A stretch of DNA of 64,000 bases from Actinoplanes derwentensis (lineage in GTDB: Bacteria > Actinomycetota > Actinomycetes > Mycobacteriales > Micromonosporaceae), in NCBI RefSeq assembly GCF_900104725.1, contig NZ_LT629758.1, positions 124,001 through 188,000 of the forward strand, written 5' to 3'. This document shows, piece by piece, positions 7,437 to 17,426 of the stretch. How positions within the stretch are numbered: the first letter of the stretch is position 1; every line of letters starts with the position of its first letter. The notes under the pieces were generated by a model. It did not search any database, was not told the DNA's origin, and saw only the letters and a program-made list of their open reading frames with translations. The position numbers and the translations under genes are program-made.

Positions 7437-9857
7437 TCAGTCCTTCGCGAGCCCGGCCCGGCGCAGCGCGTCGGCCATCGCGTCGTTGCCGATGCTGCCG
7501 GCACCGCCGCCACCGCGCTGACCACCGCCCTGCCGGGGCTGACCGCCACGCTGACCGCCCTGACCGCCGCGCTGGCCACCCTGGCCACCCCGCGGCTGTC
7601 CGCCGCCGCCCTGGCCCCGCTGAGCGCCGCCGCCACCGCCCTGACCGCGGTCCTCGCGCGGCTGCCGGGCCTTGGCGGGCTCGTCGTTCAGGCGCATCGT
7701 CAGCGAGATCCGCTTGCGCTGCTCGTCGACCTCCAGGACGCGGACCTTCACCACGTCACCGGACTTGACCACCTCGCGCGGGTCCTGCACGAACTTGTCG
7801 GAGAGCGCCGACACGTGCACCAGACCGTCCTGGTGCACGCCGATGTCGACGAACGCGCCGAACGCGGCCACGTTCGTCACCTGACCCTCCAGGATCATGC
7901 CCGGCTTCAGGTGGGCGAGCTTCTCCACACCTTCGGCGAAGGTGGCCGTGGTGAACGCCGGCCGCGGGTCCCGGCCCGGCTTCTCCAGCTCCTTCAGGAT
8001 GTCGGTGATGGTCGGCAGGCCGACCGCGTCGGAGACGAACTTGTCCGGCCGGATGCCCTTGAGCAGCGGGCTGTTGCCGATCAGCGTCTTGACGTCCGAG
8101 CCGGCGTCCGCCGCGATCGTGCGGACCAGCGGGTACGACTCCGGGTGCACGCTGGAGAAGTCGAGCGGATCCTCGCCGTCGCGGATCCGCAGGAAGCCCG
8201 CGCACTGCTCGAACGCCTTCGGCCCCAGCCGGGCCACCTTCTTGATCTCGTGGCGGTTCTTGAACGGGCCGTTCTCGTCGCGGTGCAGCACGATGTTCTC
8301 GGCCAGCCCGGCGGTGATCCCGGAGACCCGGGTCAGCAGGGGCGCGGACGCGGTGTTCACGTCCACACCGACGCCGTTCACACAGTCCTCGACCACGGCG
8401 TCCAGCGAACGGGCCAGCTTCACCTCGGACAGGTCGTGCTGGTACTGGCCGACCCCGATCGACTTCGGGTCGATCTTCACCAGCTCGGCGAGCGGGTCCT
8501 GCAGGCGGCGGGCGATGGAGACCGCGCCGCGCAGCGACACGTCCATGCCGGGCAGTTCCTGCGAGGCGTACGCGGAAGCCGAGTAGACCGACGCGCCGGC
8601 CTCGGACACCACCGCCTTGGTCAGCTTCGCCTCCGGGTGCCGCTTGATCAGCTCGGCGGCCAGCTTGTCGGTCTCCCGGGACGCGGTGCCGTTGCCGATC
8701 GCGATCAGGTCGACGTGGTGCTTCGAGGCGAGCGCGGCCAGCCGGTGGATCGACTCGTCCCACTTGTTCTGCGGCACGTGCGGGTAGATCACGTCGGTGG
8801 CGACACACTTGCCGGTCGCGTCGACCACGGCCACCTTCACCCCGGTGCGGAAACCCGGGTCCAGGCCCATCGTGGCGCGGGTCCCGGCCGGCGCGGCCAG
8901 CAGCAGGTCGCGCAGGTTCGCGGCGAACACCCGCACCGCCTCGTCCTCGGCCGCCTCCCGCAGCCGCACCCGCAGGTCGGCGCCGAGGTGGATGAGGATC
9001 CGGGTGCGCCAGGCCCAGCGGACCGTGTCCACCAGCCACTTGTCGCCGGCCCGGCCGAGGTCGGTGATCCGGTTGCGCCCGGCGATCCGGCCCTCGAAGT
9101 AGCCCTCGTCCTGTTCCGGGTGCGGTTCCATGGTGAGGTCGAGGACGTCCTCCTTCTCACCGCGGAGCATCGCCAGGATGCGGTGCGAGGGCAGTTTGCC
9201 GTACGGCTCGGCGAAGTCGAAGTAGTCGGAGAACTTGGCGCCGTCGGTCTGTTTGCCGTCGCGGACCTTCGCCACCAGGCGGCCCCGCGTCCACATCTGC
9301 TCGCGCAGCTCACCGATCAGGTCGGCGTCCTCGGCGAACCGCTCGATCAGGATCGCCCGGGCCCCGTCCAGGGCGGCCTGCGGATCGGCCACCCCCTTGT
9401 CCGCGTCGACGAACGCGGCGGCGGCGGCCTTCGGGTCCACGGTCGGGTCGTTCAGCAGACCGTCGGCGAGCGGCTCCAGACCGGCCTCGCGGGCGATCAT
9501 CGCCTTGGTCCGGCGCTTCGGCTTGAACGGCAGGTAGATGTCCTCCAGGCGGGCCTTCGTGTCGGCCTGAAGGATCTGCTGCTCCAGAGCGTCGTCGAGC
9601 TTGCCCTGGGAGCGGATCGACTCCAGCACCGCGGCCCGCCGGTCCTCCAGCTCCCGCAGATAACCGAGGCGTTCCTCGAGCGTGCGCAGCTGGGCGTCGT
9701 CGAGTGTGCCGGTCACCTCCTTGCGGTATCGGGCGATGAAGGGCACCGTCGCCCCGCCGTCGAGCAGCTCGACCGTGGCGGTGACCTGCTCTTCCCGTAC
9801 CCCGAGCTCCGAAGCGATGCGCTGATGGATAGCTGTCGTCACGTCGACGATTGTCAC
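7437..9857 (-). CDS. tex: Tex family RNA-binding transcription accessory protein
   Basis: The 806-residue product aligns along its length with Tex: the N-terminal helical region (VPFIARYRKEVTGTLDD), a YqgF/RuvC-like core (TMGLDPGFRTGVKVAVVD), helix-hairpin-helix elements (VNTASAPLLTRVSGI) and a C-terminal S1 RNA-binding domain starting near residue 650. Tex binds RNA and RNA polymerase and influences transcription. After the S1 domain there is a tail of about 70 residues rich in glycine, arginine and glutamine (RGG/QGG repeats), ending NDAMADALRRAGLAKD. Such tails are disordered and add RNA affinity in other proteins. The start is GTG 9857 with no clear ribosome-binding site, so the true start could be slightly downstream. 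Confidence 0.9.
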   Translation of the reverse strand: MTIVDVTTAIHQRIASELGVREEQVTATVELLDGGATVPFIARYRKEVTGTLDDAQLRTLEERLGYLRELEDRRAAVLESIRSQGKLDDALEQQILQADTKARLEDIYLPFKPKRRTKAMIAREAGLEPLADGLLNDPTVDPKAAAAAFVDADKGVADPQAALDGARAILIERFAEDADLIGELREQMWTRGRLVAKVRDGKQTDGAKFSDYFDFAEPYGKLPSHRILAMLRGEKEDVLDLTMEPHPEQDEGYFEGRIAGRNRITDLGRAGDKWLVDTVRWAWRTRILIHLGADLRVRLREAAEDEAVRVFAANLRDLLLAAPAGTRATMGLDPGFRTGVKVAVVDATGKCVATDVIYPHVPQNKWDESIHRLAALASKHHVDLIAIGNGTASRETDKLAAELIKRHPEAKLTKAVVSEAGASVYSASAYASQELPGMDVSLRGAVSIARRLQDPLAELVKIDPKSIGVGQYQHDLSEVKLARSLDAVVEDCVNGVGVDVNTASAPLLTRVSGITAGLAENIVLHRDENGPFKNRHEIKKVARLGPKAFEQCAGFLRIRDGEDPLDFSSVHPESYPLVRTIAADAGSDVKTLIGNSPLLKGIRPDKFVSDAVGLPTITDILKELEKPGRDPRPAFTTATFAEGVEKLAHLKPGMILEGQVTNVAAFGAFVDIGVHQDGLVHVSALSDKFVQDPREVVKSGDVVKVRVLEVDEQRKRISLTMRLNDEPAKARQPREDRGQGGGGGAQRGQGGGGQPRGGQGGQRGGQGGQRGGQPRQGGGQRGGGGAGSIGNDAMADALRRAGLAKD

Positions 9858-10231
9858 CGACGCGGTGGTGGCTTGTCGCGCCGCCCCGGACTGTCACCCG
9901 CCCGCGATCATGAAAAGCCCGTTCGGGACCGGTCCGGCCGTCCCTCTTCCGGGGGATGCCCGAGTCGCCCCTGAACCGTCGCGAAGGCTCATCCGTACCC
10001 CGATGTCGCGAATGTCACTTCCGTCTTTGCGGCCGGGGGAAAGACCTTTTCCGGCGCCGTACGGCCGGGCGAAGCCCGGTGATCGACCCTCCAGAGCGTC
10101 CCGCCGGGCTGTGACCTGCGCGATCATCGTGCTAACCGGGGTGCGCCGCCTACCGTGGTACCAGCCGGAAGCCGCGACACTTGGTAGGAGGTACTAGAGA
10201 CAACGGAATTGGCCTTTGGCACTCTTGCAGC
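9858..10231. other. Intergenic region without a convincing gene
   Basis: This 374-bp gap lies between the divergent tex and PP2C genes. A 77-codon minus-strand frame (9894-10127) is open but lacks a ribosome-binding site and recognisable domain. A good AGGAGG at about 10185-10190 is not followed by any start codon at a usable distance. I see no clear promoter boxes for either gene. Confidence 0.35.
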
Positions 10232-10951
10232 ATGACGCTTGCTGTCCGGGCGGTCGCCGCCACTGATCAGGGCCTGGTCCGGTCCAACAACGAGGACGCC
10301 GTCTTCGTCGGTAATCGACTCTTCGTGGTGGCGGACGGCATGGGCGGGCTCCCCGCCGGGGAGCTGGCGAGCGACATACTCGTGCAGACGCTCAGCTCCG
10401 TCGACACCGCGCCCGACAACGGCGAACCCCTGCAGGACCTGATCTCCGCCCTGGAGACCGCCAACCAGCGGATCGAGGCGTCCGTCGCCGAGGACGACGC
10501 CCGCGACGGCATGGGCACCACGGTCACCGCGCTGCTTCTCTCCGGCGACCGCCTGGCGGTGCTCAACGTCGGCGACTCCCGCTGCTACCTGCTGCGCGAC
10601 GGCGAGTTCCAGCAGCTCACCCGGGACGACACCTACGTCCAGGCACTCGTCGACCAGGGCGTCCTCACCCGCGACGACGCCCGCCGCCACCCGCAGCGCG
10701 CCCTGGTCACCCAGGCCGTGCAGGGGGGCGCGTACCGGCCGGCCGGCCGGACCATCCCGGCCCGCGTCGGCGACCGCTACCTGCAGTGCAGCGACGGCCT
10801 CTCCGACTACGTCGAGGACACGGTGATCGCCCAGACCCTGCGCGACATCGCCGACCGCAAGGAGTGCGCCGCCGCCCTGGTGAACCGGACCCTCGCCAAC
10901 GGAGCCCCCGACAACGTCACCGTCATCGTCTCCGACGTCGTCGACTCCTGA
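10232..10951 (+). CDS. PP2C family Ser/Thr protein phosphatase
   Basis: The 239-residue protein has the ordered PP2C motifs: RSNNEDAVF, VVADGMGG, GMGTTVTALLL, NVGDSRCYLLRDG, CSDGLSD and APDNVTVIVSD, so the metal-binding aspartates are in place. It has no membrane segment and is expected in the cytoplasm, where it would reverse Ser/Thr kinase signalling, possibly from the kinase at 5631. I start it at ATG 10232 because family homology begins at once; the upstream in-frame extension to 10181 would need a TTG start. No ribosome-binding site is visible close to the ATG. Confidence 0.85.
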   Translation: MTLAVRAVAATDQGLVRSNNEDAVFVGNRLFVVADGMGGLPAGELASDILVQTLSSVDTAPDNGEPLQDLISALETANQRIEASVAEDDARDGMGTTVTALLLSGDRLAVLNVGDSRCYLLRDGEFQQLTRDDTYVQALVDQGVLTRDDARRHPQRALVTQAVQGGAYRPAGRTIPARVGDRYLQCSDGLSDYVEDTVIAQTLRDIADRKECAAALVNRTLANGAPDNVTVIVSDVVDS

Positions 10952-10961
10952 CCCCACCATC

Positions 10962-10992
10962 GGTGGAGCGAGCCTCCGGGTCTCGCTTCACC
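10962..10992. terminator. Terminator hairpin between PP2C and toxin genes
   Basis: GGTGGAGCGAG (10962-10972) pairs with CTCGCTTCACC (10982-10992), an 11-bp stem with one G-T pair and a 9-base loop. It lies between two convergent genes, so it may serve both. Confidence 0.6.
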
Positions 10993-10997
10993 GGATG

Positions 10998-11315
10998 TCA
11001 TGGCAACTCAAGGAATTCACGGATCTGCTCCTCGACCGCGCCCATCGTCGAATGCGACACGAATCCGTGAAGTTCGCGAAGTGCGGTGCGGTCGGCGATC
11101 TGCGCCACTCCATGGATACGGATCCAGGCGCCGCTCAGCGGATCGCCTTGTCGTAGCCGGACCGCCAGATGGTTGGGGTGGGGCGACTCCCGCACGACAC
11201 TCAGAGCCCACGGCGTCATCTCCTCCACCATGTTGAACTCGTCGTTACTGATGACCAGGACCCGATGCTGGGATCCTCCTCGCAACAGGGTCCAGATCTG
11301 ACCGCGTTTCACCAT
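10998..11315 (-). CDS. MazF/PemK-type toxin
   Basis: The 105-residue protein has the MazF/PemK fold signature: MVKRGQIWTL at the start, RVLVISNDEFN after it, and the HLAVRL and HGVAQIADR strands later. Family members are ribosome-independent endoribonucleases that cut specific RNA sequences. The start overlaps the antitoxin stop by seven bases (ATGGTGA, 11309-11315), so translation is coupled and the antitoxin is made first. A hairpin terminator follows. The length is normal for the family and the frame is intact, so it is probably functional. Confidence 0.85.
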   Translation of the reverse strand: MVKRGQIWTLLRGGSQHRVLVISNDEFNMVEEMTPWALSVVRESPHPNHLAVRLRQGDPLSGAWIRIHGVAQIADRTALRELHGFVSHSTMGAVEEQIREFLELP

Positions 11316-11557
11316 TCGGTGCCGCGCAGTGCGATGTCGTTGTTGCTCTCGATGAACTGACGGTCTGCCTCGATCTCCTCTGGCGAGCGGTTGCGGAGGA
11401 ATTCACCGTAGGCCTGGGCTGCCGCGCGCTGCCGTTCACGGCGGGCTTCGGGAAGGATCCGCCGGACAGCGTCGGTCACGGCGGCCGAAGTGTTGCCGCG
11501 GCTCTGCAGATAGGCGGCGATGTCGTCGGGAACGCTGATGCTTAGCTTCACGGTCAT
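11309..11557 (-). CDS. Antitoxin of the MazF-type pair
   Basis: The 82-residue protein starts MTVKLSISVPDDIAAYL, typical of ribbon-helix-helix antitoxins, and has a charged helical C-terminal half (RRERQRAAAQAYGEFLRNR) that would wrap around the toxin. It lies first in the pair and overlaps the toxin by seven bases. A TACGAT -10 box (11569-11564, minus strand) is followed by exactly six bases and then the ATG, so the mRNA is probably leaderless. An upstream in-frame ATG at 11614 would add 19 unlikely residues. The antitoxin probably represses its own promoter, which is shared back to back with the acetyltransferase gene. Confidence 0.8.
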   Translation of the reverse strand: MTVKLSISVPDDIAAYLQSRGNTSAAVTDAVRRILPEARRERQRAAAQAYGEFLRNRSPEEIEADRQFIESNNDIALRGTEW

Positions 11558-11563
11558 ACTTCT

Positions 11564-11569
11564 ATCGTA
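11564..11569 (-). promoter_or_regulatory. -10 box of the toxin-antitoxin operon (leaderless)
   Basis: TACGAT on the minus strand fits TAnnnT and ends six bases before the antitoxin ATG at 11557. That spacing puts the transcription start on or next to the A of the start codon. No good -35 box is visible. Confidence 0.5.
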
Positions 11570-11615
11570 CCGGCGAGGCGGTGGGGAGTTGTCGTCGTCC
11601 GAACGGGTGAGCACC

Positions 11616-11621
11616 TATCCT
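11616..11621 (+). promoter_or_regulatory. -10 box of the acetyltransferase gene (leaderless)
   Basis: TATCCT fits TAnnnT and is followed by six bases and then GTG 11628. The spacing suggests a leaderless mRNA beginning at the GTG. No ribosome-binding site is present, which agrees with this. Confidence 0.45.
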
Positions 11622-11627
11622 CAGCGC

Positions 11628-12167
11628 GTGCTGATGGCTACCGAGCGGCTGATCCTGCGGCGTTTCCGGGCGTCGGACGCTCCGGTGCTGGCTGCCTATC
11701 GGTCGGATCCGGACGTCGCGCTCTACCAGTCGTGGGACGCGCCGTTTCCGGTCGAGAAGGCGGCGGTCGCGGTGCGGAACTTCGCGGACAGCTCGCCGAC
11801 GGCGGCCGGGTGGTTCCAGTACGCCGTGGAACTCGCTGAAGAACGGCGGCTCATCGGGGACGTGGCGGTGCGGCTGCACGAGAACCTCGTACAGGCCGAG
11901 ATCGGCTTCACCCTTGATACGGCGTACCAGAAGAAGGGTTTCGCCTTCGAAGCCGTCAGCGCCGTGCTGGACCGGCTTTTCCGGGTGCAGGGAGTGCACA
12001 AGGTCACCGGGGAGTGCGACGCCCGGAACGTGCGGTCGGCGGGGCTGATGGAGCGGCTCGGGTTCCAGCGGGAGGGCTTGCTGCGGCAGCAGACCTTCAT
12101 CAAGGGCGAGTGGACCGACGACCTGCTGTACGGCCTGCTGGCCACGGAATGGCCAGCAGGCCGGTGA
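11628..12167 (+). CDS. GNAT family N-acetyltransferase (RimJ/RimL-like)
   Basis: The 179-residue protein has the RimJ/RimL-type layout: TERLILRRFRASDAPVL at the start, a GDVAVRL strand, an acetyl-CoA loop region around YQKKGFAFEA, and ARNVRSAGLMERLGFQREG near the end. Members transfer acetyl groups to protein N-termini or small amines; the substrate here is not known. Start choice: GTG 11628 sits six bases after a -10 box and ATG 11634 is the alternative two codons later. The longer frame reaching 11520 would run across the antitoxin promoter and is rejected. It is divergent from the toxin-antitoxin pair. Confidence 0.8.
   Translation: MLMATERLILRRFRASDAPVLAAYRSDPDVALYQSWDAPFPVEKAAVAVRNFADSSPTAAGWFQYAVELAEERRLIGDVAVRLHENLVQAEIGFTLDTAYQKKGFAFEAVSAVLDRLFRVQGVHKVTGECDARNVRSAGLMERLGFQREGLLRQQTFIKGEWTDDLLYGLLATEWPAGR
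12131..12163. terminator. Terminator hairpin at the acetyltransferase 3' end
   Basis: CGGCCTGCTGGCC (12131-12143) pairs with GGCCAGCAGGCCG (12151-12163), a perfect 13-bp stem with a 7-base loop. It lies inside the last codons of the acetyltransferase and a few bases from the glgB stop at 12172, so it can terminate both convergent genes. Confidence 0.65.
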
Positions 12168-12171
12168 AGCG

Positions 12172-14349
12172 TCAGGCGGTGTAGCGGAGCCAGACGGCGC
12201 CGAGCGGGGGGATCCGTAGGGAGGCTGAGGCGTCGAAGCCGTGCCAGGCGATGTGTTCGGCCTCGACCCGGCCCAGGTTGCCGACGCCGGAGCCGCCGTA
12301 CAGTTCGCTGTCGGTGTTGACCACCTCGTCCCAGCGGCCGGCACGGGGCAGGCCGATGCGGTAGCCCTCGTGCGGGACGGCGGCGAAGTTGACCACGCAG
12401 GCCAGGGCGTCGCCGTTGGGGGCGAAACGGGCGAACGAGAACGTGTTGTGCTGTGAGTCCTCGCTGGTGATCCACCGGAACCCGGCCGGGGTGGTGTCCT
12501 GCGTCCACAGGGCGGGAGTCTCCCGGTACACCCGGTTCAGGTCGCTGACCAGGAACTTGATGCCGCCGAACTGCGGGTCCTGGAGCAGGCCCCAGTCGAG
12601 CCCGCGTTCCTCGCTCCATTCGCGCGGGTCGCCCATCTCGGCGCCCATGAACAGCAGCTGCTTGCCGGTGAACGCCCACATGAAACCGAGCAGCGCCCGG
12701 GTGTTGGCGAGTCTCTGCCACTGGTCGCCGGGCATCTTGCCGGTCAGCGAACCCTTGCCGTGCACGACCTCGTCGTGGCTGATCGGCAGGGTGTAGTTCT
12801 CGCTCCACGAGTAGACGGTGGCGAAGGTCATCTGGTGGTGGTGCCACTGCCGGTGGATCGGCTCCTTCTCCATGTAGGAGAGGGTGTCGTTCATCCAGCC
12901 CATGTTCCATTTGAAGCCGAAACCGAGGCCGCCGAGGTGGGTGGGGCGGGTGACGCCGGGCCACGCGGTGGACTCCTCGGCGATCGTCATCACGCCGGGA
13001 TGATTCTTGTAGACGGTCGCGTTCATCTCCTGCAGGAAGCTGATCGCCTCCAGGTTCTCCCGGCCGCCGTACTGGTTCGGCACCCACTCGCCTTCCTTGC
13101 GCGAGTAGTCCAGGTACAGCATCGAGGCCACGGCGTCGACGCGCAGGCCGTCGGCGTGGAACTCCTCGCACCAGTAGAGAGCGTTGGCGACCAGGAAGTT
13201 GCGCACCTCCTTACGGCCGAAGTCGAAGACGTAGGTGCCCCAGTCGGGCTGCTCGCCGCGCCGCCAGTCACCGTGCTCGTACAGCGGGCTGCCGTCGAAC
13301 CGGGCCAGACCCCACTCGTCCTTCGGGAAGTGGGCGGGCACCCAGTCCAGGATCACGCCGATCCCGGCCTGGTGCAGCTTGTCGACCAGGAAGCGGAATT
13401 CGTCAGGTGTCCCGAAGCGCGACGTGGGAGCGTAGTAACCGGTGACCTGGTAACCCCACGAACCGCCGAAGGGGTGTTCCATCACGGGCATCAGCTCGAC
13501 ATGGGTGAAGCCCGTCTCGACGACGTACTGCACCAGCTGCTCGGCCAGTTCGACATAGGTGAGGCCGGGCCGCCACGAGCCGAGATGCACCTCGTACGCG
13601 CTGATCGGCTCCTGATGCCACGACTTGCCGGCGCGCTCGCGCATCCACTGCTCGTCGTCCCACCGGTAGTCCGACTGGAACACCACCGACGCGGTGGCCG
13701 GCGGGACCTCGGTGTGCTGAGCCAGGGGGTCGGCGTGCTCGCGCCACACCCCGTCGCGCCCGAGGATCTTGTACTTGTAGCGGGTGCCGACGTGCGCGGC
13801 CGGGATGTGCAGCTCCCAGACCCCGCTGGAACCCAGCGACCGCATCGGCCACCCGTCGTGCGGGCCCCAGCCGGTGAAATCGCCGACCACCTGCACGCCA
13901 CGGGCGCCGGGCGCCCACACCGCGAACGCGACACCGGTGCCGTACGGCTGGGCGCCGAGCACCTTCCACAGTTTCTCGTGCCGGCCCTCACCGATCAGGT
14001 GCAGGTCGAGTTCGCCGAGGGTGGGCGGATGCCGGTACGGGTCGTCGTGTTCGGTCCCGTCGACGTCGAGCCGGTAGTCGAGCACGGTGCCGGGCAGTTC
14101 GGCGGCGAAGATGCCGACGTCGTGCACCTTGGTGGTCTCGTAACGCTCCCCGTCGTGCAGGACGGTCACCTCGGAGGCGCCTTTACGCAGGGTCCGCACG
14201 ACGGTGCGCCCGTCGTGCGGGTGGGCGCCGAGGACGGCGTGCGGATCGTGGGTCTCCCCGGCGATCACCGCGTCCATGGCGCGTTTGTCGGCGGCTAGCC
14301 GGGAGGTGGTCTGACCGATCATGATTTTGGGATGCCCTCCGGGGTTCAT
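12172..14349 (-). CDS. glgB: 1,4-alpha-glucan branching enzyme
   Basis: The 725-residue protein is a GH13 branching enzyme. It has an N-terminal carbohydrate-binding segment ([11 protein letters not shown]), a second beta domain ([20 protein letters not shown]), then the catalytic barrel with [17 protein letters not shown] (nucleophile Asp near residue 404) and TIAEEST (acid Glu near 457), and a beta-rich C-terminus. It introduces alpha-1,6 branches into the glucan built by GlgE. The ATG overlaps the maltokinase stop by four bases. It is the last gene of the glgE-treS-mak-glgB operon, and its length is normal. Confidence 0.95.
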   Translation of the reverse strand: MNPGGHPKIMIGQTTSRLAADKRAMDAVIAGETHDPHAVLGAHPHDGRTVVRTLRKGASEVTVLHDGERYETTKVHDVGIFAAELPGTVLDYRLDVDGTEHDDPYRHPPTLGELDLHLIGEGRHEKLWKVLGAQPYGTGVAFAVWAPGARGVQVVGDFTGWGPHDGWPMRSLGSSGVWELHIPAAHVGTRYKYKILGRDGVWREHADPLAQHTEVPPATASVVFQSDYRWDDEQWMRERAGKSWHQEPISAYEVHLGSWRPGLTYVELAEQLVQYVVETGFTHVELMPVMEHPFGGSWGYQVTGYYAPTSRFGTPDEFRFLVDKLHQAGIGVILDWVPAHFPKDEWGLARFDGSPLYEHGDWRRGEQPDWGTYVFDFGRKEVRNFLVANALYWCEEFHADGLRVDAVASMLYLDYSRKEGEWVPNQYGGRENLEAISFLQEMNATVYKNHPGVMTIAEESTAWPGVTRPTHLGGLGFGFKWNMGWMNDTLSYMEKEPIHRQWHHHQMTFATVYSWSENYTLPISHDEVVHGKGSLTGKMPGDQWQRLANTRALLGFMWAFTGKQLLFMGAEMGDPREWSEERGLDWGLLQDPQFGGIKFLVSDLNRVYRETPALWTQDTTPAGFRWITSEDSQHNTFSFARFAPNGDALACVVNFAAVPHEGYRIGLPRAGRWDEVVNTDSELYGGSGVGNLGRVEAEHIAWHGFDASASLRIPPLGAVWLRYTA

Positions 14350-15650
14350 CCGACGAGCCTGGCGATAGACCGCAGGGGGATCCGCAGCCAGCCGGGCCGA
14401 TGTCGGGCTTCGTACGCGGCCTCGTAGACCGCCTTGTCCAGCTCGTACGCCGCCAGCAGCGCACCGTGCTCACGCGGGTCGGTGCCGGCCGCGCTGGTGT
14501 ATCCGTCGCAGAACGCCGACTGGTTGCGGTCCACCCACTCCCGGGCCCGGGCCGCCAGATGCTCCTCGTCGTCCTGGTCGACCAGCAGCTGGTAGGCCGC
14601 GTACTCGTAGGACCGCAGCACCCCGGCGACGTCGCGCAGCGGCGAGTCGGGCAACCGGCGTTCGTCCAGCGGCTGGCCGGGCTCGCCCTCGAAGTCGATC
14701 AGCAGCCAGCTCTCCGGAGTGCGCAGCACCTGACCCAGGTGCAGGTCGCCGTGGATCCGCTGGACCTCGACCTGCTCGCCGGTGAGGGCGGTGAACCGAT
14801 CGGTGATCGCCGGGACGTACTGCTGCAGTTCGGGCACCGCGCCGGCGGCGGTGCGCAGCCGGGCCAGGACCGCGTCCAGCGGGAACGGCGCCGGGCCGCT
14901 GCCGAGCTGTTCGGCCAGGGTCAGGTGGACCGAGGCGACCGCCTCGCCGAGCCGGTACGACTCGCCCTGGAAGTCACCGCCGACCTCGTCCGCGCCGAAG
15001 GCGGCGTCGGCGAACAGGTCCCGGGCCGAGGCGGTGGCCATCGCCCAGCCCTCGGCGGAGTTCACCGCGTATTCGGTGACCATGCCGAGAGCGTGGTCAC
15101 CGGACGCCTGGAACGACCCGAAGAGCCGGGCCACGTGCGGATTCCCGGCCCGGCCGAGGACCCGGTTCAGCTCGATGTCCGGGTTGACACCGGAGGTGAC
15201 CCGCCGGAACAGCTTCAGGATCGCGTCCTGGTCGAAGATCACGCTGGTGTTGCTCTGCTCCGCGTCGAACACCCGCGGCCAGGCCTCCAGCGGTAGCGTG
15301 ACACCCGGCTCCTTGTCGAAGCTGACGTCACCGGCCAGCACCGACCGGTCGAAGAGCCCGAGCAGGTAACGCGCCGCCGCCGGGTCGTAGAGGGCGTCGT
15401 AACCGGTCCGGCCGTCGTCGTCGGTGCCGATGGTGGCCACCGCGCTGTACTCGGCCATCGGCCCGGCACCCCAGCCCACCACGATCTGGTAGCGCTCGGA
15501 ACTGCCGTCGGTGTACTCCACGTCGACGAGGACCAGCTCCAGGTCCTCGCCCAGCGGGGTCGCGGACGCCTGTTTGGCCGAGGACAGGACCCGGCTGCGC
15601 CCGGCGTACCAGCGCTGTTTCGGTAACCACTCGGCGAAAGGCAGCGTCAT
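14346..15650 (-). CDS. mak: Maltokinase (maltose 1-phosphate forming)
   Basis: The 434-residue protein begins [20 protein letters not shown], the usual N-terminal cap of actinobacterial maltokinases, and has the phosphotransferase-type motifs [12 protein letters not shown] and [17 protein letters not shown]. It phosphorylates maltose from TreS with ATP to give maltose 1-phosphate for GlgE. In many actinobacteria it is fused to TreS; here it is a separate gene whose ATG overlaps the treS stop by four bases and whose stop overlaps glgB by four. A longer upstream frame exists but lies within treS and is rejected. Confidence 0.95.
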   Translation of the reverse strand: MTLPFAEWLPKQRWYAGRSRVLSSAKQASATPLGEDLELVLVDVEYTDGSSERYQIVVGWGAGPMAEYSAVATIGTDDDGRTGYDALYDPAAARYLLGLFDRSVLAGDVSFDKEPGVTLPLEAWPRVFDAEQSNTSVIFDQDAILKLFRRVTSGVNPDIELNRVLGRAGNPHVARLFGSFQASGDHALGMVTEYAVNSAEGWAMATASARDLFADAAFGADEVGGDFQGESYRLGEAVASVHLTLAEQLGSGPAPFPLDAVLARLRTAAGAVPELQQYVPAITDRFTALTGEQVEVQRIHGDLHLGQVLRTPESWLLIDFEGEPGQPLDERRLPDSPLRDVAGVLRSYEYAAYQLLVDQDDEEHLAARAREWVDRNQSAFCDGYTSAAGTDPREHGALLAAYELDKAVYEAAYEARHRPGWLRIPLRSIARLVG

Positions 15651-17407
15651 TGCTTCTCCTCGGACCCGCACAGTTGGAACCAGTAGAACCCGTGCCCCGG
15701 AAGGGTCAGAAGGTACGGCAGCTGGCCGATCCGGGGGAAGTTGACATGACCGGTCAGTTCCACCGGGGTGTACCCGTTCCAGTGCTGGAGATTCAACTCG
15801 ATCGGCTGTGGGAAGCGCGACAGGTTGTTCACGCAGAGCACCACGTCGTCGCCGATCTCCCGCAGGTAGGCGAGCACCGACGGGTTGGAGCCGCCCAGTT
15901 CCCGGAACGTGCCGGTGGCGAACGCCTCGTGCCGGCGCCGGACCGCGAGCATGGTCCGGGTCCAGTTCAGCAGCGAGGTGGCGCTGTCCCGCTGGGCCTC
16001 CACGTTCACTGCCTGGTAGCCGTACACCGGGTCCTGGTTGACCGGCAGGTAGAGCCGCCCCGGGGTGGCCGTGGAGAACCCGGCGTTGCGGTCCGGGGTC
16101 CACTGCATCGGGGTGCGCACGCCGTCGCGGTCACCGAGCCAGATGTTGTCGCCCATCCCGATCTCGTCGCCGTAGTAGAGCACCGGTGAACCGGGCAGCG
16201 ACAGCAGCAGTGCGGTGAACAGCTCGATCTGGTTGCGGTCGTTCTCCAGCAGCGGGGCGAGCCGGCGGCGGATGCCGACGTTCGCCTTCATCCGCGGGTC
16301 CTTGGCGTACTCGGTGAACATGTAGTCGCGCTCTTCGTCGGTCACCATCTCGAGCGTCAGCTCGTCGTGGTTACGCAGGAAGATGCCCCACTGGGTGTTC
16401 TCCGGGATCGGTGGTGTCTGGGCCAGGATCTCCGAGATCGGGAAACGCGACTCCCGTCGTACGGCCATGAAGATCCGTGGCATCAGCGGGAAGTGGAACG
16501 CCATGTGGCACTCGTCGCCGCCGGAGCGGACGTCACCGAAGTACTCCACCACGTCGGCCGGCCACTGGTTCGCCTCGGCCAGCAGCACCCGGCCGGGGAA
16601 CTCGTCGTCGATCACCTTGCGGCAGTGCTTGAGGAACGCGTGCGTCTGCGGCAGGTTCTCGCAGTTGGTGCCCTCCTCCTCGAAGAGGTACGGCACCGCG
16701 TCCAGCCGGAACCCGTCGATACCCAGGTCCAGCCAGAACCGCAGGACGTCCAGCATCGCCTCCTGCACCTTCGGGTTCTCGTAGTTGAGATCCGGCTGGT
16801 GCGAGAAGAACCGGTGCCAGTAGAACTGCCGCCGCACCGGGTCGAACGTCCAGTTCGACTCCTCGGTGTCGACGAAGATGATCCGCGCGTCCTGGTACTT
16901 CTCGCTGGTGTCGCTCCAGACGTAGAAGTCGCCGTACGGACCCTCGGGGTCGGTGCGGGACGCCTGGAACCACGGGTGCGAGTCCGAGGTGTGGTTCATC
17001 ACCAGGTCGGTGATCACCCGGATGCCGCGTTTGTGCGCTGCGTCCAGCAGGGCCACGAAGTCCTCGACCGTGCCGAACTCGGGCAGCACCTTGTAGAAGT
17101 CGCGGATGTCGTAACCGCCGTCGCGCAGCGGCGAGTCGTAGAACGGCGGCAGCCACAGGCAGTCGACACCGAGCCACTGCAGATAGTCGAGCCGTTCGAT
17201 CAGGCCACGAAGGTCGCCGCCGCCGTCGGAACCCGAGTCGTAGAAGGCCCGGACCAGCACCTCGTAGAAGACGGCCCGCTGAAACCAGGTCCGGTCGGCG
17301 GGCAGAGTCCGGGCGTGCCCGAACTCGTCGGAGGTCGGATGTTCGACCACCCCGTCCTCGGTGTGGCTTCCCTCAGCCGGATCGTGTTCTGACGTCGACA
17401 GCTCCAT
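15647..17407 (-). CDS. treS: Trehalose synthase (maltose alpha-D-glucosyltransferase)
   Basis: The 586-residue GH13 enzyme interconverts trehalose and maltose. It has the family motifs [29 protein letters not shown] (nucleophile Asp), [12 protein letters not shown] (acid Glu) and [12 protein letters not shown]. The N-terminal 35 residues are acidic and variable. AAGGGGAG lies at good spacing before the ATG at 17407. It follows glgE by 19 bp and overlaps mak by four, so it is in the same operon and probably supplies maltose to the maltokinase. Confidence 0.95.
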   Translation of the reverse strand: MELSTSEHDPAEGSHTEDGVVEHPTSDEFGHARTLPADRTWFQRAVFYEVLVRAFYDSGSDGGGDLRGLIERLDYLQWLGVDCLWLPPFYDSPLRDGGYDIRDFYKVLPEFGTVEDFVALLDAAHKRGIRVITDLVMNHTSDSHPWFQASRTDPEGPYGDFYVWSDTSEKYQDARIIFVDTEESNWTFDPVRRQFYWHRFFSHQPDLNYENPKVQEAMLDVLRFWLDLGIDGFRLDAVPYLFEEEGTNCENLPQTHAFLKHCRKVIDDEFPGRVLLAEANQWPADVVEYFGDVRSGGDECHMAFHFPLMPRIFMAVRRESRFPISEILAQTPPIPENTQWGIFLRNHDELTLEMVTDEERDYMFTEYAKDPRMKANVGIRRRLAPLLENDRNQIELFTALLLSLPGSPVLYYGDEIGMGDNIWLGDRDGVRTPMQWTPDRNAGFSTATPGRLYLPVNQDPVYGYQAVNVEAQRDSATSLLNWTRTMLAVRRRHEAFATGTFRELGGSNPSVLAYLREIGDDVVLCVNNLSRFPQPIELNLQHWNGYTPVELTGHVNFPRIGQLPYLLTLPGHGFYWFQLCGSEEKQ

Positions 17408-17426
17408 CGTGTTTCTCCCCTTGTTA

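Noticed and set aside
7815..9974. 719-codon plus-strand frame opposite tex
   Set aside because: Its composition mirrors a reverse complement of the Tex frame, while the opposite strand has all Tex domains.
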